NCBI GenBank assembly: GCA_905250025.1
Contig: CAJNOJ010000194.1
Location: forward strand, 62,001 to 126,000
Direction of reading: 5' to 3'
Length of the DNA stretch: 64,000 bases
Origin: Adineta ricciae
Taxonomy: Eukaryota; Rotifera; Eurotatoria; Adinetida; Adinetidae
Below, one piece after another: positions 37,137-47,225 of this stretch (position 1 is its first letter; every line of letters begins with the position of its first letter). Position numbers and translations under genes: made by a program. The notes under the pieces were generated by a model. The model was not told the DNA's origin, made no database searches, and saw only the letters and a list, made by a program, of their open reading frames with translations.

Positions 37137-38666
37137 ATGTTGTCAACGTTGGAAATATTACCTGATGAGATTCTTATGATGATTTTCACATACTCAGGCG
37201 ATGTTACCACTACTCTTCGAGCATTTCTTGGACTGAATCAACGTTTCAATCGAATTCTACTCGATAAGCGCTTGCATTTACTAACTGACTTTCTACAAAC
37301 CAACATTAGGGATGAATATTATAAATGTGATGTCTTCCAACAAGTAACTCAACGATTATTGACCATCAATAAACCAATGGAAAAAGAGCATTTATATCAA
37401 TTATTACAACCATTACTGAGTTTATATTCTCAACATAAATACCTACAATCGCAATTGGAATTCGAATATGAATATCACAAATTTCTATCAGTTCGTCAAC
37501 GGCTTAATGATGATCGAAAAACGACCATAGATCTGGAACTAGAAACAGAATTCAACAAATTGAGAAACGGGGTCAACATTGTCACTGAAACCTATGTAGA
37601 ACGAATTAGATCACTTGTCTTAAACGAAGGTGCTAAACTTGTTTGTGAGAATCATGAATTAACTGGATTCAATCTTTGTCAAGCGATTAACAATTTGCTC
37701 CTTCAATTTATCTACGATAAATCAAAGGAACAATCTGCATTGGCTAAATTATGCTTGAAATTATTCAAAATTTTGTTGATTTCCAATCCTTTGAATATGA
37801 AAAACAGAGACTATGTTGGCAATGGTGGTTGTGATGCATCCTATTTCTTTATCTATGAAATTTTCCATCTACAACACTTTTATCATTCAAGAGTATCAAC
37901 ACCATCGGTCAATATGAACATTTACCGCGCTGTCGTTGATCTGTTTTTATTTGCAATGCAATGTCAAAAACAGACATTTCAAGATGCTAATCATATCAAA
38001 CGAATTATGTTTAATATGTTGAACATGGTTGAACAAACTCACAAGAACATGTTCATTCAGGCTACACAATGGGGAGTCGTTCAGATAATTGCAGATGAAT
38101 ATTTTCTGTTCGAACATGATACATCGGATGATTATTATTGTTCATATTCAATTAGAGGTGTATTGAAAAATTTAATGAAACATTCTCGAATCGATATTCT
38201 TCGATATATTTGTCGTCATTCTACATTTCAAGATGATATCAGTAGTCCAGACAATATTCGAGAAACTGTGAATATATTAACAAGTAATCGGTCTCACCGA
38301 CGGTTGTTCTGTGAGATATTGAATGACGAATCATTTGCTTTTCTTCGATCAAACAAAACGTTAATATTTATTCTTTTGGACAAAAAAGAGCGACAAATTG
38401 TCGAAAAATTGGTGAATCTATCGAAAAATGTTCTAAATCAGTTAGATGCAGATGGGAATGATCCATTACTCCATGTTTGTCTGAAAGTTGCTGGTTGCCG
38501 ACATCGAATCATTGAATATCTTCTGAAAATGGGATCAAATACTGAAAGAAGGAATTTGGAAGGAAGAAATTTTACGGATGCATTGCAACTTTCAAGAAAT
38601 GAAAAACTATTGAAACACTTGATTGAACATGAAATAATCTTACCAAGATCGACATCAATCGGTTAA
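37137..38666 (+). CDS. F-box domain protein with C-terminal ankyrin-like repeats, copy 2
   Basis: Intronless, 509 residues, collinear with the gene at 34764. The F-box at residues 4-45 is almost the same (LEILPDEILMMIFTYSGDV, LNQRFNRILLDKRLHLL). The middle is well diverged, roughly half identical by eye. The ankyrin-like end is kept (DADGNDPLLHVCLKVAGCRHRIIE-type). Presumed SCF substrate adaptor. Divergence of the middle against near-identity of the 5' end points to gene conversion or to selection on substrate choice. Confidence 0.85.
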   Translation: MLSTLEILPDEILMMIFTYSGDVTTTLRAFLGLNQRFNRILLDKRLHLLTDFLQTNIRDEYYKCDVFQQVTQRLLTINKPMEKEHLYQLLQPLLSLYSQHKYLQSQLEFEYEYHKFLSVRQRLNDDRKTTIDLELETEFNKLRNGVNIVTETYVERIRSLVLNEGAKLVCENHELTGFNLCQAINNLLLQFIYDKSKEQSALAKLCLKLFKILLISNPLNMKNRDYVGNGGCDASYFFIYEIFHLQHFYHSRVSTPSVNMNIYRAVVDLFLFAMQCQKQTFQDANHIKRIMFNMLNMVEQTHKNMFIQATQWGVVQIIADEYFLFEHDTSDDYYCSYSIRGVLKNLMKHSRIDILRYICRHSTFQDDISSPDNIRETVNILTSNRSHRRLFCEILNDESFAFLRSNKTLIFILLDKKERQIVEKLVNLSKNVLNQLDADGNDPLLHVCLKVAGCRHRIIEYLLKMGSNTERRNLEGRNFTDALQLSRNEKLLKHLIEHEIILPRSTSIG

Positions 38667-39524
38667 AGAGAATGTTTTCTTTTCTTTTCTGTATTGAAAT
38701 AAAAACAACTAAACACTGTGACTAACAATCAATTGAGAAATACAGCTCCAAAGTTGATGATTGCAAGACATAACTAGGTTTTAATTTGTCCTCGATTACC
38801 TCCTATATTTGGTATCGTAATTTCTTTGAAACAAAGACATAAGAAAAAGTCTCTCATTATTTTTTTCGGTGAAAGTAACGATAGTCAGCTGTAGAATGTG
38901 TTTTGTTTCGCTTGTCGAATGATATTATACATTCCTATACCATATTCATATCTATTTGCATGCAATGTATTTGTTTGTGAATAGGGAATATGTCAATAAA
39001 AATGTTATTCTTAGATGATGAATTAAATTGAATACCTTTATGTGGCACGTAGAGAATAATTTCTGCATTGATCTATTCATCGTTCGTTTCATATGTAATG
39101 TAACGTACTGTACTCGATGTAAGTACTTTAACCTAATCTAGTTTTCTGGTTATTTTTTGCATTGTCATCACATTCAGATACCGTTCGATATAGAAAGAAA
39201 TGCTTTCTCATGAATATAGTTGCGTTGTAAACGATGGTGAATGATTCGTGTACAAAGATTTTGAAATTTATCAGAATGAAATTGATCAAGCCCTCTATCA
39301 TGCTGGAATACAATTGGTACAATTCGATTATCTTAGAATGACTCAATGAATATGCTGTTCTCGTTTTTTTTGTTTCTCTTTCTATTTTGTTTTGTAAACT
39401 TTAGATCTTCTTAATTTATTGTATATATACTTTTTTCGATATATTCATGAGATCTTCAGCTGTTACCATCTGATGGAATATATGTGCATTTTGATTTTAC
39501 GTGATTACTTTAGATAAAACAATC
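38667..39524. other. Gene-free spacer upstream of CYB5R
   Basis: AT-rich with no recognised coding sequence. An acceptor-like TACTTTAG at 39506-39513 lies 11 bases before the CYB5R start codon, consistent with an untranslated exon or spliced leader. Confidence 0.45.
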
Positions 39525-40454
39525 ATGGCGCTGGATACTTCAAATCTTGCTATCATTGGTGGAATAGGTCTTCTTTCGATTGTGGTATTCATTTTATTTA
39601 AGAAGAAAGGTCAACCAGGAAATACTGCGGAAAGCAAACGAAAAAATGTTATTATTTCCTTGAAAAATCCCGATATTAAATACGCATTTCCATTGGTTTA
39701 CAAAGAGAATATTTCACATGACACACGTCTTTTTCGTTTTCAACTTCCATCAGTCAAACACGTACTTGGTTTACCTATCGGACAACATGTCTATTTAACA
39801 GCTCACATTAATGGTGAACTAGTGAAACGACCATACACTCCAACAACATCCGATGATAATCAAGGTTATTTTGATCTTGTTGTTAAGGTTTATCCAAATG
39901 GCAAAATGACACAGTATCTTGAGAAACTTTCACTCAATCAAACGATTGATGTTAGTGGTCCATCGGGTAATCTTATTTACAAAGATAATGGTATGTTTGA
40001 CATTCGTCCACGCAAACCTGATCCATTTGTAAGTCGACGTATTCGTCGTCTTGGTCTCATCGCTGGTGGATCAGGTATAACGCCAATGTATCAGATTTTA
40101 AATGAAATTTTGAAAGAACAAAAGGCTCTTCTTCCTGGTGAACGTATTGATATAAAACTTTGGCTTTTGTTTGCTAATCAAACAGAAGACGATATTTTAT
40201 TACGCGAACAACTAGAACTATTAGCGGCATCAAATTCTGATCGATTTAAACTTTGGTATACGATTGATCGTCCCGGTGATGATTGGAAGTATTCAAAAGG
40301 TTTCATCAATGAAGAGATGTTAAAAGAACATATGCCACCACCCGGTGATGATGTTTTAATCTGTATTTGTGGTCCACCACCAATGATTAAATTTGCATGT
40401 GTACCCAACTTGGAGAAGTTGGGTTTCACGGATAGCATGAGATACACTTTTTAA
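39525..40454 (+). CDS. CYB5R: NADH-cytochrome b5 reductase
   Basis: Intronless, 309 residues, typical for the family (about 300). The N terminus has a membrane anchor (residues 5-23, LAIIGGIGLLSIVVFILF) followed by Lys-rich sequence. The FAD domain has VKRPYTPTT (RxYTP) and the VKVYPNGKMT block. The NADH domain has LIAGGSGITPMYQIL and ICICGPPPMI. It ends with the usual aromatic C terminus (DSMRYTF). It passes electrons from NADH to cytochrome b5 on ER or mitochondrial outer membranes, for fatty acid desaturation and sterol synthesis. I chose ATG 39525 because the codons in frame upstream lack an ATG and cross a splice acceptor. A truncated 3' copy lies downstream. Confidence 0.95.
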   Translation: MALDTSNLAIIGGIGLLSIVVFILFKKKGQPGNTAESKRKNVIISLKNPDIKYAFPLVYKENISHDTRLFRFQLPSVKHVLGLPIGQHVYLTAHINGELVKRPYTPTTSDDNQGYFDLVVKVYPNGKMTQYLEKLSLNQTIDVSGPSGNLIYKDNGMFDIRPRKPDPFVSRRIRRLGLIAGGSGITPMYQILNEILKEQKALLPGERIDIKLWLLFANQTEDDILLREQLELLAASNSDRFKLWYTIDRPGDDWKYSKGFINEEMLKEHMPPPGDDVLICICGPPPMIKFACVPNLEKLGFTDSMRYTF

Positions 40455-40994
40455 GAAACAAAACAAAAACAAAGAACTTTTTTCCGATTAGTTTGTGTGC
40501 GTGTGTGTGGAGTTTTTTTACCCTAAGTGAAAGAAAAATGGTGAAGAAGGAAAAAGATAAGTTGCCTTTTCTTTCCGTTGATTAATCATTTCAATACCTT
40601 TTAGATGGTTGTATCAGAACCAACTGATTAAAGCTATGACCTGATACGTGTAAACAGTAAACAAAGTGTCGTATGCGTTCTGTATCAGCTAAATTGAATT
40701 TTACAAGAGACTAAATAGTGAAGGTAAGAGTGTGCATTGCATTCACTAAAGCTGAACGTACCATGAAGAGCGAAATCGACGGATTAGATAACAAAGCTAG
40801 AATATTCGAGCTCAGCTGTTAGGTTTAATACTACTAGTTTAATGATAAAATAGGACGGAAAGTTGTGTAATCCTTTCTCCCGTCTCTGATAGTTCTTAGA
40901 TACACATGAATTCGTATGATCACGCCCTCTATCAATATGACTTTTTATTGGAACAATGAGAATTCACTGTATGATTCATGAAATATTTTAGATC

Positions 40995-41237
40995 TTGTCT
41001 TTTCACTTTTCTCAATTGAATGACCACTATTTAACCCTTGGAACGGATTTAAATGAGTCGCATATTGGCGTTTTGTCAATGTTCTATTTTGTGATTAGCT
41101 CGTTTTATATAGTTTATTTTAGAGAAAATCAAACCTCGATGGATATGTCAATTGTAGTTACTATCACTGGTTATGATTTATTAGCAACTGCGATTTGTGT
41201 TTTGTTCAAAACTAAAAGATCGTCAGAGATGTTTTGA
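40995..41237 (+). pseudogene. Exon-like fragment coding two hydrophobic segments, unrecognised
   Basis: Follows an acceptor-like ATTTTAG at 40985-40991 and stays open for about 80 codons to a TGA at 41235-41237. It contains two membrane-helix-like stretches (GVLSMFYFVISSFYIVYF and a later one around LLATAICVLF). No upstream exon was found, and it abuts a truncated CYB5R copy, so it is probably a displaced last exon of an unidentified membrane protein. It could instead be a real final exon. Confidence 0.3.
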
Positions 41238-41505
41238 TTTGTATCTGTCATCCACCATTGATGATTAAATCTGCATGTATGTCAAATTTGGAGAAATTAA
41301 GTTTCACATATAACATGAGATACACTTTTTAAGATACAAAAACAGAAATAACATTTTTTTTTCTCTCGATTAATTATGTGTGGGGAGTTTCTTTTTGTGT
41401 TAAAATGAAAGAAGAAAAAAAAAAGACGAGAAGTGGTAGAGGAAAAACATAAGTTGTCTTTTCTTTCCGTTGATTAATCATTTCAATATATTTTAGATGA
41501 TTATA
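41238..41505 (+). pseudogene. Truncated copy of the CYB5R 3' end
   Basis: Matches 40362-40620: the last about 27 codons of CYB5R (CATCCACCA, GATTAAAT, ACATGAGATACACTTTTTAAG) and about 170 bases of 3' UTR (CTTTTCTTTCCGTTGATTAA shared). Only the very end of the gene is present, so it cannot encode the enzyme. Same pattern as the partial PIEZO 3' copies. Confidence 0.85.
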
Positions 41506-42623
41506 TGTTATATAATCTTTAAAGACAAGAGAACATTAGAAAGGAAATGACAATGACAATTTGTGGCAAACGTGTATGTATGTATTGTAACATAGTCGAC
41601 ATATAGAGATTTGTTTATATTCGATTAGTCAGGCAAAGGTCATTTTTGAGTAGAACGAACGAAGTTATTAGTCTATGTGAGATTGGGAGATAAAAAATAT
41701 GCTGTTCTGTTCAAAGAGTGTACACGAAACATAGTAAAATGTATTGTTGTCACTAATGGATACTCGAAAATAGATTAAATGTATGCGCACACATCTTTTT
41801 TCTTCTTTCTCTCTTTCTTTCTTTCTTTCTTTCTATTTGTTATTCATCACGAAGCGCATGAAACTGTTTTGTTATAGATCGAAAAGAAAAGAGGTCAATA
41901 CGACAACTGTCTTCTCCTTCTTTGATCTCATTTAACTAGAGATCATATTGTAAACATGAACAGAGACACCAAATATCTGTTGAAACATTGACTTATGTCT
42001 TTGTTTGCCGTCTGTTTCAGTAATCGAAGAAGCAACATACAAATAGTCTTGTTGATAGACAGTGTAAGTCAAAAATTCGCACGCGTAATTAGGAGAAAAG
42101 CGAATTGTTGATAACTGTCCGTATCGAATTTCAGAGGAAAGAGTTGAACATACACTTCTATGTTCTCTGATTAAATAAAATTCATCACTAAAAGTATGAC
42201 TTGTTCGTTCTCTCTCTCTTTTTTTTTCTCAAAAGCCAAACGAGTAGAAGAAAGAGAGAAGATATTCATCGATTTTTTTTTCTTCGTTTCTTTCTCTCTA
42301 TATCAGCATGATATGTAGATAGAGAGTATGTGGTTGAAATGAGTTGCGTTACAATGAAGGTCAACTGTACGAGTTTATAAATATACCTTTCAAGCACAAA
42401 GGAAATCTCAAAATTGAAATTGACAAGTACTTGAATAGATCGACAAAGAAGAAAGAACATTTTTTTTTTCGTACATGATTACATCATTGATTAAGTAGTG
42501 TTATGTTGTTTATAGACGATTTGAAGGGCTCTTTTTTGTCATAAAATACATTGAATGTAAAGATTGGAATGTGTGATCGACAGTCGTCGTCTCTTATCGA
42601 TTTATTCATAATCTTACATATTA
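41506..42623. other. Gene-free spacer with CTTT microsatellite
   Basis: Holds a (CTTT)n tract at about 41810-41834 and CT-rich tracts near 42210-42300. No coding region recognised. Presumably includes the promoter of the AFAP1-like gene. Confidence 0.5.
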
Positions 42624-45334
42624 ATGGCTTCGACTTCTTCAACTAATGTTACAGGTAAAATTTTAAAAAAAACTTTATTTTTCGTAGACATTATGTATGG
42701 TCATGTTTTCTTTTTAGAAATTCTTCCAGGTTTGGAAGATTTTCTTCGATCTATGTTGTCCAGTACACATTTGGACAATGATCATCGACAAATCGCTGCT
42801 ATGTATCTGGATAAAATCGATCAATGTAGTCAGTCTACGAATCAACAATCATGTTTCATCGATGATCAATCATTGTAACGACTGAATTCTTTCAATAGTT
42901 TGCATAGAAGATGGTTTTCGTTTTTGATTTTAAGAATGAACACAGATGTGATTACCGATGAAGAAAGTGATGATTTTACTGATGAAGATGAACAACAAAC
43001 GCCTACTCTAACGAGACAATCGTCATTTCATGAGAAGGAACTCTACGAATCGGCTGAGAGACAATCAACTCCAAGTAATTCGGAATGGTACACTGATATA
43101 CCAAAAAATGATTATTTAGAAGCAGAAATATCACATGGTAACAGAAAACTTGATTTGAACAAAAACGATAAATTCGATTTTTTTTCCACTGTAGAAAATA
43201 CTTCATCAATCATGCAAAGTCAATTGTCCATCCCGTCATCATCCAGTTCGAGTATAATTGCTGATGGTCTCTTATTAACCTACGATAAAAATCATAATTG
43301 GATATGGCGCTATTATGTACTCGATGATTATGATCTTATCTGCTTCCCAGCTGATAAAAAATCTCGTTCATCAAATGAAGGACAATCAGATAACAATTGT
43401 TCACCATTATGGGTGTCAGATATAACCAATGCAAAAGTAAGAACAAGATTTTTTTTTGTTCAAAATAGAAGATTAACACAATATTGTAGGTACATGTCAC
43501 AACCATTGATAAAGAAGAATGTTTATGTTTGTATATCGGTCTTGCTGAAGCGATTTATGTTCGACCGTCGGATTCAAGTGAAATGAATGTGTGGCTTAAA
43601 GTAATAGATGAATGTTGAACTTAATTTGTGTAGTTTGAATTTGTGTTAAATAGGCATTTCGTGATGCATCGTCAGCGTCATCGATACCAAAGTCTCGAGA
43701 AAATTCGAAGAGTCGAAATAATGTCAAAACACTTTCACGCAATGCACGTCGTATGTTCGCTCAATTTAATCGAAAGAAAGGTCAAATTGTCTCACATTTA
43801 CTCGATCAAATGGCTAATGTTACTGGTGTTGATGATAAAGCTCGTAAACATTACGAACTACGAGGTAAAAATCTCATTCATATTTCACTTTTACATTCGA
43901 ATATTGTAGGTTTTCTGGTTATTTCTTTTGATAATCATACATTTGTAACAAAATATTGTACAATTGTTGATGGAATCTTTCGTATACATAAATCTCGCTT
44001 AAGTGATCAAACGGATCAAGAATTTGATTTAAATCATTGTAAATTGTCATTTCCCGAAGAACGCACGCGTGATATTCAATTTGCTTTAATTAACGAAGAC
44101 TTAGGAAAAATATTCATTCGTGGAAATAATATTTACACCATGGGACGGTTATTAAATACTCTGGCCAAATATGTCGAGATTATCGGAAGTTCACAAAATG
44201 TTTTTCAATCAAATGAAAAAGTTTCAACGACCTTGGGAAATAAATCTCATCCTTCTCGTGTGAAATCATTATCCCACTTAAATGGTAATAGGACGATTTC
44301 AAGGAGATTGATGTTAATCATTTCTATTTGTGTTTCTTTATCTAGAAGGTTGTTCATCATCGAATAGCAAATCTTTTCCATTGAACATAACGAAAAATAT
44401 TTATCGAAGTGCATCGAAATTACATGAAACTCGAACGTACAGTTCACCTAGTCGCTCTTTATTCAACCGTCATGAAGAATATTCTCTACCCAATGAAGAA
44501 AAGACTATTATTTCCAATGAAACATACGATAGTCCAAAAGTTTATAATGAAATACAATCAATTGATCGAAATAATAATCATATTCTCGAATCACCGATCC
44601 CATGTCGAAGAACAAAAAAAGATCAAATGTATGAGTCAATGAACATTTCGATTTGATTTGTTACTCTTTGTTTTAGTTGTATGGAATCTCGTTCATCTCC
44701 AAATCTGAATCAATCTCATCGTCCGAGTTCACCAGATACTTCATCGATATCTTCATCTCGTGCAGATCCTGTTTTCTGCATTCGTTCGAACAGCTCATCT
44801 TCATCTCAGCATCGAAATCGGCAACGTCGCCCTCATCCATTACCCCGACGAACATCCATCGATTATGTGAACAAATTTACTAATCTTTTCACACGAAATT
44901 CATCCGAACGTCAAACACAAACACGTAGTAACAATATTTCTGCATCGCCATCGACATATCATAATTCTAATCGTATTCAACCATTGATAAAAGATGAAAA
45001 ACCTACACCGACACATGTCTATGATATTCCAATTACGATCGAACGTTCAACAAAATCGCCACCGAAACCAACTTGCACAACGGATGAATATCAAGTCTAT
45101 GATAATGTCTCAAACTCGGATGGTATTGGCAAGTTTCGCTTTGTTATCCCATTTAATCACAGTTCACGATCGGCATTTACGACAATTCAACCAATCAATT
45201 CTCCATCAAGTTCTCCAACATCAACAGTCAGTTCTAATTCAATTCGACCTCAAACTTCATCATCATCATCACCATCTCAAAATTCCAATACGAATAATAA
45301 TAATAATCGAACACGACTGATGACTGCTGTTTAG
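42624..45334 (+). CDS. AFAP1-like adaptor with two PH domains
   Basis: At least eight exons with about 50-65 bp introns; exon 1 is 42624-42654, spliced to 42718 (reading TEILPGLEDFLRSML). This N-terminal block followed by two PH domains resembles the actin-filament-associated protein family (AFAP1/AFAP1L). PH1 lies in 43250-43610 (ADGLLLTYDKNHNWIWRYYV, ending EMNVWLKAFRDA) and PH2 in 43860-44200 (ELRG, FLVISFDNHTFVTKYCTI, ending LLNTLAKYVEII). A basic link between them contains FNRKKGQIVSHLLDQM. The tail is Ser/Pro-rich, with Tyr motifs such as HVYDIP and QVYDNVS that could bind SH2 domains, and Asn/Ser runs. No coiled coil is obvious in the tail. AFAP proteins bridge Src kinases and actin. 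The PH domains are clear; the family name is less so. Confidence 0.65.
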
Positions 45335-45655
45335 ATTTCTTTCTTTCTTTGTAACAGTATCAATTTTGTTTTGTTTTTCTTTATGCTTTATATATGTAGT
45401 GATAGACTCTATCTTGATGTATTTTCAAATTCAGGAATGATAAACTTATCTGTTAATGTCCAGGGAGTGTCCGTCAGATAGATCAGATTCATCTAATTGT
45501 CAAGAAAGAGTCAGAGCAGTACTTTATCAAATAGTGTGCTAAGTGAAAGGTTCAATTTTACGTGTTTTAAAACTAATATAGTGAATTACATTTGATTGAT
45601 TCTCAAAATTGTTCATGTTTATTCTAGATTAACAAATCTGAGAAACATTCCAAAG
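45335..45655. other. Spacer upstream of AP-1 sigma
   Basis: No coding sequence. A TTTATTCTAG acceptor-like site ends at 45627, 28 bases before the AP-1 sigma ATG, consistent with leader splicing. Confidence 0.45.
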
Positions 45656-46697
45656 ATGGTACGTTATACAGACGATCATAGACGTTCGATTGGTAGAGAA
45701 TTTTGTTAAATTTAGATACAATTCATCCTTCTATTCAGTCGACAAGGTAAACTTCGTTTACAGAAATGGTATACGTCTCAAACAGACAAGTCTAAGAAGA
45801 AAATCACACGAGAAATCATCGCGGCAGTACTTTCTCGTAAACCTAAAATGTCGAGTTTTCTCGAATGGAAAGATTTAAAAATCGTTTACAAACGGTAAGT
45901 TTATTTCGACGAAACTTTCATCGAACTCAATGTTATTTTCTTGTTCAAGATACGCAAGTCTTTATTTTTGTTGTGCCATCGAACAAGACGATAATGAATT
46001 GTTAACGCTCGAAACAATTCATCGTTATGTCGAATTACTCGATAAATACTTCGGAAGTGTAAGTGTAAAAGTATTTTGACAATGAAAGAAATCGAATATT
46101 GTCCCATAGGTCTGTGAACTTGATATCATATTTAACTTCGAAAAGGCGTATTTCATCTTTGATGAATTTATCCTGGGTGGAGAAATTCAAGAAACAAGTA
46201 AAAAAAGTGTTCTAAAAGCCGTCAATGATCAAGATGTTATTCAAGAGGTAATTTCTTTTTCGTACAACAAGGAAGACGAACGAACAGTTATTCACGTATA
46301 TACACAATGTGCACGTCATACTATTCATAGGAGAATCCATTCAAAGAAATCTTCTGCGAATATGAACTTGTTCAAATTCGCTTTTTTTTTTCAATCTGTG
46401 CTTTTCACCTTGGATATCACGTAAACTTATGTACTATTTCTAGGTGGAAACACCTCAAGGTCTCATCGATGAATATGGTTTGGGATAACGAAAGTCTAAC
46501 TGACTGATTGTGACATTTTCGTATGGATCAGATTGAGTTTGTTTGATACTAGTTTATGTCTGCGTGTTTGAATAAGCATTTGTTGACTGCACGACGTATA
46601 AGTGTGCATTGATATTTATACACTAATTGATTGTTTTGTGTTTTAGGAAGAATTAGAAGAAAAACGAAGTGTTTTGGAAGATCTGGGTTTAGCTTAA
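45656..46697 (+). CDS. AP1S: AP-1 adaptor complex sigma subunit with alternative last exons
   Basis: Exons 45656-45658 (just ATG), 45716-45894, 45950-46058 and 46110-46247 give 143 residues. Either 46444-46488 ([14 protein letters not shown], stop) or 46647-46697 ([16 protein letters not shown], stop) then completes 157 or 159 residues, the family's usual size. Motifs: [81 protein letters not shown]. The sigma subunit is part of the AP-1 clathrin adaptor core at the trans-Golgi network and endosomes, and helps bind dileucine sorting signals. Both final exons begin after an AG acceptor in the right phase. The downstream one resembles the usual animal AP1S tail. Transcript evidence is needed to say which is used. 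Confidence 0.94.
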
Positions 46698-47225
46698 ATA
46701 ATCGACGAATTTATTTATTTCTATTTCAATGTGAATTTAAATATTTTGATCTCAGAGACTTCCGCTCTACAACATCCGTATTGTTCTTGTTTTTAATTGT
46801 ATCACTATTTGAAGAAGAGAAAAAAACAAAGGAAATTTTTAATCAATAAAATAACTTCACTGATTGTATCACTACAATTTTTTGTTTTCATCATTCATAC
46901 TGGAAGACTTCAGGATGGATCAAGGTCGATCTTTCTCTCCTGGAACATGAAAGAATGAATCGTTGTGTTCCTATGCGCAAAAGTCGAATCTTCCAAATAC
47001 CTATTCGTCATCATTTTTTTACATTTTTGCCTTGTTTTTATCTAGGATAATAAGTATATTTTTCAAGAGAGTCGATCCATTTTCTCGCCTTGCAAAACAT
47101 TCGAAAATGATTAGCACCATAAAAATAAAAGTATTTATTGATTAAATATGAACATCATGATAAAAAATTGATTCAAAATTCGTACAGTCAATCATTCCTT
47201 CCGATCATATTTATCAATTCGATAT
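46698..47225. other. Convergent spacer between AP-1 sigma and the SLC44 gene
   Basis: 3' UTRs of two convergent genes. An AATAAA for AP-1 sigma lies at about 46845-46850. No coding region seen. Confidence 0.5.

Noticed and set aside
44673-45320. Overlapping frames in the 3' part of the AFAP1-like gene
   Set aside because: Shadows of the Ser/Asn-rich tail; only one frame continues the spliced PH-domain protein and ends cleanly at 45334.
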